DNA from: Baffinella frigidus
Taxonomy: Eukaryota; Cryptophyceae; Cryptomonadales; Baffinellaceae
DNA length: 12,656 nt
NCBI GenBank assembly: GCA_026770585.1
Contig: MU646339.1
Span: 823,168-835,823, forward strand
Direction of reading: 5' to 3'
Each line of letters starts with the position of its first letter. Positions within the stretch are counted from its first letter, which is position 1. The position numbers and the translations under genes are program-made. Under the pieces are notes generated by a model that was not told the origin of the DNA, ran no database searches, and saw only the letters and a list, made by a program, of their open reading frames with translations. Positions 9,301 through 12,243 of this stretch are shown here, in pieces.

Positions 9301-12243
9301 TGCGGCGATAGACAGACCACCTGGGGGGATAGGGGGCGGAGAGTCAAGTCTGTTTAGGTTGAAGGGTTGAGAGAAATAAAGAAGAAGAAGACGGTTAGGG
9401 TTCAGGGCTTAGGTTTTAGGAATTATGGTTTATGGTTTGGGATCGAGGGTTTAGGGGTTGGGGTGTAGGGTTCAGGGTTTAGGGTTTAGGGTTTAGGGTT
9501 TAGGGTTCAGGGTTTGGGGTTTGGCGCCAGGGAGGGATGACTGTTCATCGCACGGGTGTCGGGGGTACCGCAGCCTCTTCCCTTGCCTCGCCCTCCCGCG
9601 CCTCCTCCCCCCTTCGCGCCTCCTGCCACGAACAAGAGCCTTTCGGGGTTAGGTCAAACCCAAGCAGAGCCCCCCGAAAACGGGAGTGTTGCGCCCGGGA
9701 GTTGACTAAAGGCAGGGTCCGAAAAGCCCGTTAGGAATGCCAAGCACGAGCCGAGGGTTGAGCTGGCGGAACAGATCAGATGCTGGCTTTGGGGTTTGGG
9801 GGTCAGGGGTTACCAACGGCCTAGGAGGGGTCCTACGAAACAGTAGGTCCTAGGAGCCCTACGGCCTACCGTAGGTAATACCGTAGGCCTAACTACCCGG
9901 TTTTCAGGACGTTATCCTACTAAGGTGCAGGGTTTGGGGTTTAGTTGAGGGGTTACCGACGCTGCTTCCCGCGTTTCGTGCTCCGCCTGCTGCGCCGCAA
10001 GGAAAAGCTCCGCCGCCCCTGCGCGCCAAAGTTGACCGATTTAAGTTGCGCGCTCCAAAGTTGACAGGTTTAAGTTGCCAGGTTTGTACCGCAGACCCAG
10101 GGTGTCAACTTGTGAAACGACCATCACTCCACATCTGCGCAAACTCGCTACAAGTCGATTGCAAACGCGGGATCGCGGTACGATTTTAAAACGCTCTGGT
10201 TCAAAAGCGTTTTAAAACGCTCTGGAGTTACATAGGGGGCTCGTAACCGGCCGGGATCGCGGTACAGTTTTAAAACGCGCTGGTACAAACCGTTTTAAAG
10301 GAGGGGCTCGTAACCTGCCGCCCCCTCCCTCTCGCGCGCCGCCTCCCCCGCCGCCGTCGCCGCCGCCGCCTGCGGGTTTCGGGTTTGGTGTTTCGGGTTT
10401 GAAGTTTAGGGTTCAGGGTTTAGGGTTTAGTGTGGGGGGGCTGGGGTTTGAAGTTTGGGATTTGAAGTTTGGGGTTTGGGGTTTGGGGTTTGGGGTTTGA
10501 GGGTTGGGGTTTGAAGTTTGGGGTTTGGGGATTAGGGTTAAGGGTTTCGGGTGTAGGGTTTACCGCCGTGGCTGCCAGGGTCACCTCCCTCTCGCGCGCC
10601 GCCTCCCCCGCAGCCGTCGCCGCCGCCGCCTTAGGGTTTGGGGTTTGGTGTTTAGATTTTAGGGTTTGGGGTTTGGGGTTTGGGGTTTGGGGTTTGGGGG
10701 TTGGGGTTTGGGGTTCAGGGTTCAGGGTTTAGGGTTTAGGGTTTAGGGCTTAGGGTTTAGGGTTTATGGTTTAGGGTTAACGGTTTAGTGTGTGGGGTTT
10801 GGGGGTTGCAGTTCGGGGTTTGGGGTTTGGGGTTTTTCCCCCGCCGCCATCGCCGCCGCCGCGTGCGGGGTTGTAGGGTTTTGCGTTTGGGGCTTGGGAT
10901 TTGGGGTTTGGGGTGTAGGGTTCTGGAATTAGGAGGGCGGGTTGAGGATTCAGGATTTAGTGTTCAAGGTTTCCGGCGCCGCCTGCGGGGTTGCAGGGTT
11001 TAGCGTTGAGGGATTCGGTGATCGGGTTTAGGGTTTAGGATTTAGGGTTTGGGGTTTAGGGTTTACCAACGCGGCCGTCAATTGCGCCTCTGCCTCACGC
11101 GCCGCCTCCGCCTGGTTTAGGGGTTACGCTTGAGGAATTAGGGTTTCGGGGGTTAGTGTTTACGGTTTAGGGGTTCGGGTTTAGAGTTTAGTGTGTGGGG
11201 TTTGGGGCTAGAACGTAGGGTTTGGAGGCTAGGGTTTTAGGGTTCAGGGTTCAGGGTTCAGGGTTCAGGGTTCAGGGTTCAGGGTTCAGGGTTCAGGGTT
11301 CAGGGTTCAGGGAGACAGAGATACCTCAGTGGGAATGAGGGGTTAGAATGGGGTTTGAGGTTTGGGGTGGTTTAGGGCTAGGGCTTAGGGTTTGGAGTCT
11401 GGGGCTGAGGGTTGAGGGTTTGGGGTATAGGTTATAGGGTGTAGGGTGTAGGGTGCAGAGTGTAGTGAACCTCCTCCCTCCATGCGCGTGCCTCCGCGTG
11501 TGCGCCCGCCTGTCCTTCTCTGGCCACCTGCTTTCCGGTTTCGGGTTTCAGGGTTTAGGCTTGGGGTTTCAGGGTTTAGGCTGTCAGGGTGTAGGGTTTA
11601 GGGTTGTGAGCAGAAAGGCCCACCTGCCCTTCCCTTGCTGCCTGCTTTCTGGTTTCGGGTTTAGGCTTTCAGGGTTTAGAGTTTAGGGTTCAGGGTTCTA
11701 GGGTTCTGAGTAGAAAGGCCCGCCTGCCCTTCCCTGGCCACCTGCGTTCCGGTTTGGGGTTTGGGGTTTAGGTTGTAGGGTTCAGGGTGCATGGTTCATG
11801 GTGCATGATTCATGGTTCAGGGTTTAAGGTTTGGGGGACGTATTTGGAAGCAAATCGGCACAAAAGTGTAGAATGATTAGTCAATCTGGGCGTCCGCTTG
11901 CGCGCCCTGCTTGCCTCCTCGCGCGTGCTCCCGCCTCGAAAGCCAACTTTGAAGGTGGACTTATTTGGACGCGACCCGGTACAAATATTTACAATCAGAC
12001 CTGCTTGCCTCCTCGCGTAGCCTGAGTAACCCCACGCTTCTCTAGTACAAATCCGTCCCGGTTTAGTCAACCTGACCCGGTTTAGTCAACAGCCCACGCA
12101 CAAGCCCTCCACGATCCAGTCAACCGCCGTACTTTAGTGAGCAGTTTCGGGGGGGGGGCTCGCCTGGGCGTCCTCACGCGCCGAATCCGCCAGAGTCCGC
12201 AACGCGTGCTCCCGCGCCGCCGCTCCCGCCTCCGCCCCCGCCC
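142..12243 (-). CDS. Internal part of a many-exon coiled-coil-like gene, at least 35 candidate exons
   Basis: This entry spans the gene; the exons are listed separately. Seen: GC-rich patches on the minus strand are bounded by AG on the 5' side and GT (sometimes GC) on the 3' side, and sit between telomere-like repeats. Joined in order they stay open, with matching phases at every junction, for about 853 codons. The product is rich in Ala, Glu, Arg, Gln and Leu, with few aromatic residues and few prolines, as expected of a long alpha-helical coiled coil. I see no catalytic motif, membrane segment or signal peptide. The first exon seen needs an upstream exon, and no stop codon ends the last, so both termini lie outside. 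Known: long coiled coils often serve as cytoskeletal, basal-body or tethering scaffolds, but nothing here picks one. Inferred: many exons arose by duplication. Alternatives are a decayed gene or two adjacent genes. I am fairly sure of the strand and less sure of each boundary. Confidence 0.6.
310..462. other. Intron with hairpins, not telomere-like
   Basis: This stretch lacks heptamers. It has a GGGGTT/AACCCC hairpin (379-384 with 391-396) and repeated GTAGG/CCTAC pieces near 410-450. Similar CTACGG/CCGTAGG palindromic pieces recur at 9823-9900, so the two may share a small element. I see no coding sequence. Confidence 0.35.
463..537 (-). CDS. Candidate exon 34, 75 nt
   Basis: The acceptor is GGTGGCAG before GCGGCGG, and the donor GAAGAG|GTGGCTGC, phase 0 to 0. 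The 25 codons begin AAESESERESGQ and end FVENRLLREE, a charged helical sequence. It lies in a different minus frame from the long open frame crossing this area, which is an artefact continuing from exon 33. Confidence 0.5.
538..730. other. Intron with a 17-bp palindrome and G-rich tail
   Basis: A perfect palindrome, TCGCCGGAATCCGGCGA, sits at 602-618. A G-rich stretch of GGTTCGG/GGGTTT pieces follows at 675-724, leading to the donor of exon 33. No coding sequence is seen. Confidence 0.4.
731..919 (-). CDS. Candidate exon 33, 189 nt, coiled-coil
   Basis: This is one of the clearest exons. The acceptor is AAACCCTCAG before GTGGCAATC, and the donor GCCCAG|GTATGCC, phase 0 to 0. Its 63 codons include VAIARAREGQARDQAEQAW, RLAEAAEAAATAEE and LLDETRNLQDEVAAVLAQ, typical amphipathic coiled-coil sequence. 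Past the donor the same frame reads into prolines encoded by telomere-like repeat, which marks the boundary. Confidence 0.65.
920..1392. repeat. Intron of TGTAGGG/TGCAGGG heptamers
   Basis: About 400 bp of TGTAGGG and TGCAGGG units (about 1005-1390), with TTTGGGG/TTTCGGG at 930-1000. On the sense strand this is CCCTACA/CCCTGCA, pyrimidine-rich and free of stops in every frame, which produces long false open frames. The ends fit an intron: donor GAG|GTTGCCC at 1392, acceptor CCCTCAG at 920. Confidence 0.8.
1393..1455 (-). CDS. Candidate exon 32, 63 nt
   Basis: The acceptor is GACATGGCAG before GTGCGGG, and the donor TCTGAG|GTTGCCC, phase 0 to 0. The 21 codons read VRDGAAEALVIRTQLAEE then YSE, helical and charged. 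The same donor sequence, GTTGCCC, is used by exon 30. Confidence 0.6.
1466..1565. repeat. 20-bp tandem repeat, five copies
   Basis: The unit is CAAAGTTGACGGATCTGTAT, in five copies with few changes. The AAAGTTGAC part continues into the non-tandem repeats to the right and recurs at 10027-10070, so the tandem grew from one end of a dispersed element. Confidence 0.85.
1566..1726. repeat. Two copies of an AAGTTGAC/GTCAACTT element
   Basis: Two partial copies (1566-1619 and 1672-1723) run from AAAGTTGACGGATCTGTACC through CCGCAAA and CCAGCAT to TCAACTTAGGAATAGTC. The ends are inverted (AAGTTGA, TCAACTT), suggesting a small foldback or MITE. Between them lies a perfect 20-bp palindrome at 1624-1643. 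A related copy is at 10027-10111. Confidence 0.6.
1797..1847. repeat. Purine-rich tract
   Basis: A G/A-only run with a stretch of 12 or more Gs, just left of the MITE. On the sense strand it is a long pyrimidine tract. It may be a local expansion; no function can be assigned. Confidence 0.6.
1848..1995. mobile_element. MITE-like element with ~62-bp terminal inverted repeats
   Basis: The left end (AGACAATGTATTCTAAAAAG onward) and the reverse complement of the right end (AGACAATTTATTTAAGAAAG onward) align for about 62 bases, sharing GGGTTTCT, GTCAACT-like and CGTCAACTTA blocks. The total is about 148 bp with a short AT-rich centre. It codes for nothing. This fits a non-autonomous DNA transposon or strong foldback element inside the intron between exons 31 and 32. 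No clear target-site duplication is seen. Confidence 0.7.
2027..2095 (-). CDS. Candidate exon 31, 69 nt, copy of exon 30
   Basis: It differs from exon 30 by a few bases over its length. It reads GALEESMGETREVQALL then AVARAQ and ends CAG|GTGCCCT, phase 0. Its acceptor would be the last telomere-like unit itself (GGGTGTAG before GGTGCG), preceded by G-rich rather than pyrimidine-rich sequence, so splicing is doubtful. It may be a dead duplicate. Confidence 0.4.
2096..2262. repeat. Inverted heptamer block CCCTACA/CCCTGCA
   Basis: About 23 units of CCCTACA and CCCTGCA on the plus strand, the opposite orientation to nearly all other heptamers here. It lies exactly between the two copies of the exon 30/31 duplication. 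Confidence 0.8.
2297..2371 (-). CDS. Candidate exon 30, 75 nt
   Basis: The acceptor is CTGTGGATCAG before GTGCGGG, and the donor GCCCAG|GTTGCCC, phase 0 to 0. The 25 codons begin VRAALEESMGETREVQ and end ALLAVARAQ. The same block is duplicated at 2027-2095, including sequence downstream of the donor (a GGGCAxCT and G-rich stretch). Confidence 0.6.
2388..2698. repeat. Intron of TTTAGGG and GGGATAA-type units
   Basis: Heptamers TTTAGGG mix with TTTGGGATAAGG-type units, repeated as a higher-order block near 2404-2480 and 2500-2600. The donor of exon 29, GAG|GTGCGTAC, lies at its right end. Confidence 0.7.
2699..2950 (-). CDS. Candidate exon 29, 252 nt, coiled-coil
   Basis: The longest exon. 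The acceptor is CTCTCTCTCGAGCAG before CGAAGGG, with a good pyrimidine tract, and the donor is GAGGAG|GTGCGTA, phase 0 to 0. Its 84 codons include RREEEARHAEEVGELQVLAA, AIEAEQAAHAREDAASLAQ, HRKNEAAEEAEMAAREAG and AVVHLVEE, continuous helical heptad-like sequence. The first residues (EEEARHAEE) repeat the end of exon 28. Confidence 0.65.
2951..3033 (-). other. 83-bp intron without telomere repeats, flanked by direct repeats
   Basis: It runs from GTAACGCGCC to CTCGAGCAG and is pyrimidine-rich (CTCTCTCTCACACACC). Both flanking exons carry GGAAGAGGAGGC-CG-CACGCCGAGGAGGT; in the first copy the final AGGT forms the donor. Confidence 0.6.
3034..3114 (-). CDS. Candidate exon 28, 81 nt
   Basis: The acceptor is ACTATGCCTGCAG before GCGGCGG, and the donor GAGGAG|GTAACGC, phase 0 to 0. 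The 27 codons read AAAREAARTLCEEWEAR then MEEEARHAEE. The upstream intron carries the 31-bp repeat family, whose 3' end also precedes exons 24 and 25. Confidence 0.65.
3115..3318 (-). repeat. 31-bp tandem repeat array, intron type R1
   Basis: Units start at 3147, 3178, 3209, 3240, 3271 and 3302 (exact 31-bp period, nearly identical). On the sense strand each holds CTAAC, then TTTCTCC and TATGCAG, that is, a branch-point-like box, pyrimidines and a CAG acceptor. The true acceptor of exon 28 is the related TATGCCTGCAG. Confidence 0.85.
3326..3337 (-). CDS. Possible 12-nt microexon or exon remnant
   Basis: CCGAAACAG is followed by GAGGAGGACGAT (EEDD) and a possible GC donor GCGCTG, which would keep phase 0. 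It may instead be a remnant whose 3' part was replaced by the 31-bp array. It is not counted in the 35 exons. Confidence 0.2.
3355..3676. repeat. Intron of TTTTGGG, TTTGGGG and TGTAGGG heptamers
   Basis: Three homogeneous blocks follow one another: TTTTGGG (3363-3417), TGTGGGG/TTTGGGG (3418-3465) and TGTAGGG/TGCAGGG (3508-3655). Each looks like its own local expansion. Confidence 0.8.
3677..3791 (-). CDS. Candidate exon 27, 115 nt
   Basis: The acceptor is TCGCGTGGCAG before GTGGCGC, entered in phase 2 as exon 26 requires. It reads WRAEECRAARLLATDLASLR then AEMAGFAAEVEEEARRVE. No GT donor fits the right end; a GC donor, GTCGAG|GCGAGAAC, gives phase 0, which matches exon 28. Confidence 0.55.
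3811..4070. mobile_element. Inverted pair of ~90-110-bp elements around a copied exon edge
   Basis: The left arm (3811-3903) starts TATCAAATCGACTGAGTC and includes TTTCTATTATTCCTGGTACA. The right arm (about 3958-4070) is its imperfect inverse, with an internal insert around 4008-4030. Each arm itself begins TCAAATC and ends GATTTGA. The centre (3904-3957) copies the exon 27 start region (CTCCTCxGCGCGCCACCTGC). It looks like two opposed insertions or a foldback element with duplicated target sequence. Confidence 0.6.
4130..4231 (-). CDS. Candidate exon 26, 102 nt
   Basis: The acceptor is CCCTAAACCAG before GTGGGGC, a telomere unit ending as a splice site. The donor is TGGCG|GTATGCC. It is phase 2 at both ends, matching exons 25 and 27. 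It reads WGAELAAEAKAREEEEED, then GTGVTGLQAQLALAW. The GTGVTG run is less helical than its neighbours. Confidence 0.6.
4232..4488. repeat. Intron of TGTAGGG and GTTTAGCG units
   Basis: Telomere-like heptamers, mostly TGTAGGG with TTTAGCG and TGTGGGG variants, fill the space between exons 25 and 26. Confidence 0.75.
4489..4580 (-). CDS. Candidate exon 25, 92 nt
   Basis: The acceptor is TATGCCTGCAG before a (GCG)5 run, and the donor GCGGGCGG|GTGCGGC, phase 0 to 2, as exon 26 needs. It reads AAAAAGRFGEAARQGEALR then ALLAALWEEAGG. A decayed paralogue lies at 6690-6747. Confidence 0.6.
4581..4749 (-). repeat. Intron R2, 31-bp repeat family
   Basis: About 169 bp, homologous throughout to introns R3 (4771-4961) and R4 (6748-6899). 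Its probable GC donor, GCGCGTTTACTT, is followed by CTAATTGAATTACTATGCCC, CGGGCGATTTCTCC, two to three 31-bp-type units and the TATGCCTGCAG acceptor. Confidence 0.7.
4750..4770 (-). CDS. Candidate exon 24, 21-nt (GCG)7 microexon
   Basis: A pure GCG run, seven alanines, lies between two introns of the same family (acceptor ATGCCCGCAG). The donor could be GC (phase 0, chosen to match exon 25 and the R4 intron start) or GTTTAC four bases later, which would break phase. It may be only a leftover of an exon start. Confidence 0.35.
4771..4961 (-). repeat. Intron R3, 31-bp repeat family
   Basis: About 190 bp, homologous to R2 and R4 but starting with a GTAACCCTCACCCC donor before GTTACTACCAGGGCCTAAT. 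The internal units are more diverged. Confidence 0.7.
4962..5009 (-). CDS. Candidate exon 23, 48 nt, altered copy of exon 22
   Basis: The 3' half (GCGGCGCGG-AGGCGGT-GCG|GTAACCCTCACCCC) matches exon 22. The 5' half is replaced by sequence reading RSPYVILYY, which is not coiled-coil-like. It is still open, in phase 0, with a GAACCCAG acceptor. It may be a rearranged or dead exon. Confidence 0.35.
5108..5161 (-). CDS. Candidate exon 22, 54 nt
   Basis: The acceptor is AACCTCTAG before GTGGCTC, and the donor GTAGCG|GTAACCC, phase 0 to 0. The 18 codons read VARLEEAVREHAAREAVA. Several other exons are also exactly 54 nt (10, 11, 14), and exon 21 is three times this. Confidence 0.6.
5162..5292. other. 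Intron with an AT-rich segment
   Basis: Short TTTGGGG units are followed by ATCTCCAGGTGCGAGAGTGA and AATAAATAATAAATAAGG (about 5217-5255). The first part resembles the dispersed CTCATCTCCAGGCTTGAGAG repeat at 8048, 9072 and 9202. Confidence 0.5.
5293..5454 (-). CDS. Candidate exon 21, 162 nt, coiled-coil
   Basis: The acceptor is CGAACCCAG before GCGGCGG, and the donor GCCGCG|GTACCCT, phase 0 to 0. The 54 codons include AAAAQAAAEEAREGARREAL, EMEKRFSLLAAQEEATE and VRLGEVLAAHAVREAAA. The AAHAVRE stretch is intact here but is cut by an intron in exon 20. Confidence 0.65.
5455..5752. repeat. Intron of TTTGGGG/TTTAGGG heptamers
   Basis: TTTGGGG (5532-5567, 5585-5618) and TTTAGGG/TTTGGGG (5698-5750) blocks. 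A GGGGTTACCACCGG piece at 5616 copies the look of an exon donor edge but has no acceptor on its other side. Confidence 0.8.
5753..5785 (-). CDS. Candidate exon 20, 33 nt
   Basis: The acceptor is CCTACACCAG before GCTGAGG, and the donor CATGCG|GTAACCCC, phase 0 to 0: AEAASEAAAHA. The GCGGCGCATGCGGTA string is shared with exon 21, where it is uninterrupted. Confidence 0.55.
5796..6017. repeat. 28-bp minisatellite with CACGTGACGT
   Basis: Eight units of 27-28 bp start at 5796, 5824, 5852, 5879, 5907, 5935, 5962 and 5990. Most read AAAACACGTGACGT then TTAGTGTTGACATA. The CACGTG and TGACGT cores match plant-type bZIP/bHLH sites, though the array is inside the intron upstream of exon 20. Confidence 0.8.
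6018..6305. repeat. Intron of diverged TTTCGGG/GTGTCGG units
   Basis: Includes a higher-order repeat of about 55 bp (GTCGGTTTCAACGCTGAC near 6044, 6098, 6140) made of heptamer variants plus a CAACGCTGA spacer. No coding sequence. Confidence 0.6.
6306..6371 (-). CDS. Candidate exon 19, 66 nt
   Basis: The acceptor is CAAACCCAG before GTGGGGA, and the donor GCGGCG|GTCGCCC, phase 0 to 0: VGRMAEAGRLAVAAQAE then ALEAA. The donor consensus is weak. Confidence 0.5.
6372..6503. repeat. Intron with TGTGGGG heptamers
   Basis: Seven TGTGGGG units at 6442-6490, preceded by GGTTTGGG variants. Confidence 0.75.
6504..6611 (-). CDS. Candidate exon 18, 108 nt, paralogue of exon 17
   Basis: The acceptor is GTATCCCAG before GAGGCGC, and the donor GACACG|GTGGCGC, phase 0 to 0. 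It reads EARLDEVARQREAREEVLFQ then RAREAAAASESALADT. The first 20 codons and the acceptor match exon 17, so the pair is a tandem exon duplication. Confidence 0.6.
6690..6747 (-). pseudogene. Eroded copy of exon 25
   Basis: It matches exon 25 over GGCAAGGCAGGGCGAGGCGC and CTCCGTGCGCTGCTC, then runs straight into CAAACTCC repeats, so the 3' part and donor are lost. The acceptor is also gone: TATGCCCG joins GCGGCGG with the CAG missing. It should be skipped within the intron between exons 17 and 18. Confidence 0.6.
6748..6899 (-). repeat. Intron R4, 31-bp repeat family
   Basis: Homologous to R2 and R3. It begins after exon 17 with GCCCATTTACTTCGAGGG, a GC start where R2 has GCGCGTTTACTT. It ends at the acceptor-less pseudo-exon, so the intron must run on to 6612. 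Confidence 0.7.
6900..6971 (-). CDS. Candidate exon 17, 72 nt
   Basis: The acceptor is CCGTATCTCAG before GAGGCAC, with a probable GC donor CTTGAG|GCCCATTT, phase 0 to 0. It reads EAQLDSVARQREAREELLFQ then RSLE. In the paralogous exon 18, coding sequence continues at the same point (GAGGCGGCC). Confidence 0.55.
6972..7290. repeat. Intron of TTTGGGG/TTTTGGG heptamers
   Basis: TTTGGGG (6994-7070), GGTTTTGG (7074-7125), then GGGTTTCGG variants to 7280. No coding sequence. Confidence 0.8.
7291..7331 (-). CDS. Candidate exon 16, 41 nt
   Basis: The acceptor is ACCATAAGCAG before AGGAGGC, and the donor GATTTT|GTAAACCC. It enters with two bases that complete the C left by exon 15 (CAG, Gln), then reads EAQRLSISQEADF. 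The fit with exon 15 supports both. Confidence 0.5.
7332..7631. repeat. Intron of TTTAGGG heptamers
   Basis: TTTAGGG with TTGAGGG and TTTAGTG variants. A patch at 7415-7440 (GGCAGCTCACCAGGCGTGTA) has a GTGAGC donor look on the minus strand but no acceptor, and may be an exon relic. Confidence 0.75.
7632..7668 (-). CDS. Candidate exon 15, 37 nt
   Basis: The acceptor is ACTAACCCAG before GAGGCGCG, and the donor GCGCAGC|GTGCGCC, phase 0 to 1: EARLAAAAEAAQ plus one base. It belongs to the EA(R/Q)L exon family. Confidence 0.5.
7669..7920. repeat. Intron of TGTGGGG and GGTTTTGG units
   Basis: TGTGGGG (7715-7780), then GGGTTTTG units (7785-7890), and TTTGGGG before the donor GTAAACCCC of exon 14. 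Confidence 0.8.
7921..7974 (-). CDS. Candidate exon 14, 54 nt
   Basis: The acceptor is CCCTAACCTAG before GCGGCGCG, and the donor GCAGCG|GTAAACCCC, phase 0 to 0: AARLDEAGRQLEAQEEAA. Both splice sites are one-base variants of telomere units. Confidence 0.65.
7975..8282. repeat. Intron of TTTGGTG/TTCAGGG units with a dispersed repeat
   Basis: A 45-bp dispersed repeat (GGATCACTCATCTCCAGGCT then TGAGAGTAATAAAGAAG) at 8048-8092 interrupts the heptamers. TTTGGTG fills 8100-8200, and TTCAGGG 8215-8258. Confidence 0.75.
8283..8306 (-). CDS. Candidate exon 13, 24-nt microexon
   Basis: The acceptor is CCTAAACCAG before GGCGAGG, and the donor GTGGCG|GTAAACCC, phase 0 to 0: GEAQEAVA. The telomere-like intron meets the exon directly on both sides, a clean example of the pattern. 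Confidence 0.55.
8307..8494. repeat. Intron of TTTAGGG/TTTCGGG heptamers
   Basis: TTTAGGG near 8325-8353 and six TTTCGGG units at 8430-8470. Confidence 0.85.
8495..8524 (-). CDS. Candidate exon 12, 30 nt
   Basis: The acceptor is CCTTACCCAG before GAGGCGTG, and the donor CGGCAG|GTAACTG, phase 0 to 0: EACLEAAVRQ. It is an EA-L family exon and holds one of the few cysteines. Confidence 0.55.
8525..8898. repeat. Intron of TTTAGGG/TTTAGTG heptamers
   Basis: Mixed TTTAGTG (8575-8610) and TTTAGGG (8650-8870) with CTTAGGG variants. No coding sequence. Confidence 0.85.
8899..8952 (-). CDS. Candidate exon 11, 54 nt
   Basis: The acceptor is CCGAAATCAG before GAAGCGCG, and the donor ACGGCG|GTAAACACC, phase 0 to 0: EARLMEATKQHLELQATA. 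It contains the less GC-rich codons ACA AAA CAA CAT. Confidence 0.6.
8953..9568. repeat. Long intron: TTTCGGG, two dispersed repeats, GAA tracts
   Basis: TTTCGGG arrays (8957-9040 and 9127-9157). Copies of the GGATCACTCATCTCCAGGCT repeat lie at 9073-9116 and 9203-9260, each followed by (GAA)n; a GAA tract without the full repeat is at 9370-9393. TTTAGGG fills 9465-9505. A patch at 9285-9325 has CCCCCCAG and CCGCAG acceptors on the minus strand, but its peptide (VVCLSPQ) does not resemble the gene, so no exon is called. Confidence 0.75.
9569..9622 (-). CDS. Candidate exon 10, 54 nt
   Basis: The acceptor is TTCGTGGCAG before GAGGCGCG, and the donor GCTGCG|GTACCCC, phase 0 to 0: EARRGEEAREGEAREEAA, very regular and charged. 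Confidence 0.6.
9623..9956. other. Intron with palindrome-rich segment
   Basis: Mostly not telomere-like. 9823-9905 is a cluster of short inverted repeats (CCTAGGAGGGGTCCTACG, CCTACGGCCTACCGTAGG and similar) that could fold strongly and may be a small element related to 400-450. The rest (9630-9780) shows no coding pattern. Confidence 0.45.
9957..10018 (-). CDS. Candidate exon 9, 62 nt
   Basis: The acceptor is TTTGGCGCGCAG before GGGCGGC, and the donor GCGTCG|GTAACCCC. It enters with GG, completing the G left by exon 8 (Gly), then reads AAELFLAAQQAEHETREAAS. Phase 1 to 0. Confidence 0.55.
10019..10314. repeat. Composite intron of AAGTTGAC and GTTTTAAAAC repeats
   Basis: 10027-10111 holds the AAAGTTGAC...GTCAACTT element also found at 1466-1722. 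10169-10314 holds two related units with GGGATCGCGGTAC, GTTTTAAAACGC, CGTTTTAAA and GGGGCTCGTAAC; a perfect GCGTTTTAAAACGC palindrome is at 10207-10220. Both units end, on the sense strand, as GTTACGAGCCCC, the sequence used as the donor of exon 8. No heptamers occur. Confidence 0.6.
10315..10369 (-). CDS. Candidate exon 8, 55 nt
   Basis: The acceptor is AAACCCGCAG before GCGGCGG, and the donor GCGGCAG|GTTACGA, phase 0 to 1: AAAATAAGEAAREREGAA. Its first 15 codons match exon 7, so the two are duplicates with different ends. Confidence 0.6.
10370..10563. repeat. Intron of TTTGGGG/TTTGAAG heptamers
   Basis: TTTGGGG (10468-10500) with TTTGAAG and TTTAGGG variants. Confidence 0.8.
10564..10629 (-). 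CDS. Candidate exon 7, 66 nt
   Basis: The acceptor is CAAACCCTAAG before GCGGCGG, a telomere unit whose last bases act as AG. The donor is ACGGCG|GTAAACCC, phase 0 to 0: AAAATAAGEAARERE then VTLAATA. Confidence 0.6.
10837..10862 (-). pseudogene. Eroded copy of the exon 7/8 start
   Basis: GCGGCGGCGGCGATGGCGGC then GGGGGA matches the first 26 bases of exons 7 and 8 with one change, then runs into AAAACCCC repeats. The acceptor is mutated (CCCCGCAC in place of CCCGCAG). It cannot be a normal exon. Confidence 0.6.
10973..10982 (-). pseudogene. Tiny relic with an intact acceptor
   Basis: AACCCCGCAG is followed by only GCGGCGCCGG before repeat sequence with no GT or GC donor in reach. It looks like a second, shorter remnant of the same exon start. 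Confidence 0.35.
11067..11111 (-). CDS. Candidate exon 6, 45 nt
   Basis: The acceptor is CCTAAACCAG before GCGGAGG, and the donor GCGTTG|GTAAACCC, phase 0 to 0: AEAAREAEAQLTAAL. Telomere-like splice sites on both sides. Confidence 0.6.
11112..11470. repeat. Intron with a TTCAGGG array
   Basis: About ten uninterrupted TTCAGGG units at 11242-11312, with TTTAGGG and TGTAGGG variants around. A patch at 11313-11340 shows CACTGAG|GTATCT on the minus strand without a usable acceptor. Confidence 0.85.
11471..11527 (-). CDS. Candidate exon 5, 57 nt
   Basis: The acceptor is CCGGAAAGCAG before GTGGCCA, and the donor GAGGAG|GTTCACT, phase 0 to 0: VAREGQAGAHAEARAWREE. It is the longest of three related copies (exons 3-5). 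Confidence 0.6.
11624..11641 (-). CDS. Candidate exon 4, 18 nt, shortened copy of exon 5
   Basis: The acceptor is CCAGAAAGCAG before GCAGCAA, and the donor GGGCAG|GTGGGCC, phase 0 to 0: AAREGQ. Where exon 5 reads on with GCGGGC, this copy has GTGGGC, so a C-to-T change creates the donor. Confidence 0.4.
11724..11741 (-). CDS. Candidate exon 3, 18 nt, second shortened copy
   Basis: The acceptor is CCGGAACGCAG before GTGGCCA: VAREGQ. The only donor at the matching place is GC (GGGCAG|GCGGGCC), so it may be unspliced and dead. Exons 3 and 4 share the downstream GGGCCTTTCT that exon 5 lacks. Confidence 0.35.
11837..12000. other. Intron with TATTTGGACGC repeats and a possible exon
   Basis: Two copies of a dispersed motif (about 11837-11866 and 11957-11990) read TATTTGGA-GC-A-CGGTACAAA; a third is at 12396-12432. 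Between them, 11887-11945 reads on the minus strand as an exon-like patch (REHARGGKQGAQADAQ in one frame) similar to exon 2, but acceptor and donor are ambiguous, so it is not counted. Confidence 0.45.
12001..12021 (-). CDS. Candidate exon 2, 21 nt
   Basis: The acceptor is GGTTACTCAG before GCTACGC, and the donor AAGCAG|GTCTGAT, phase 0 to 0: ATRGGKQ. The CGCGAGGAGGCAAGCAGG string recurs at 11908-11925, so one of the two is a duplicate. Weak coding character. Confidence 0.35.
12022..12163. other. Intron with CCCGGTTTAGTCAAC repeats
   Basis: CCCGGTTTAGTCAACCTGAC appears at 12057 and its first 15 bases again at 12076; further GTCAAC at 12119. A G-run (12149-12158) precedes the GC donor of exon 1. 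No coding sequence is seen. Confidence 0.5.
12164..12243 (-). CDS. Candidate exon 1 (first exon seen), 80 nt
   Basis: The acceptor is CCGATCCGCAG before GGGCGGG, with a GC donor GCCCAG|GCGAGCC. It enters in phase 1 and reads AGAEAGAAAREHALRTLADS then AREDAQ. It has no methionine and needs an upstream exon outside what I can identify. Confidence 0.5.

Noticed and set aside
9285-9325. Extra exon after CCCCCCAG on the minus strand
   Set aside because: The acceptor is good, but the peptide is VVCLSPQ, unlike the gene, and the donor would be a weak GC; left unannotated.
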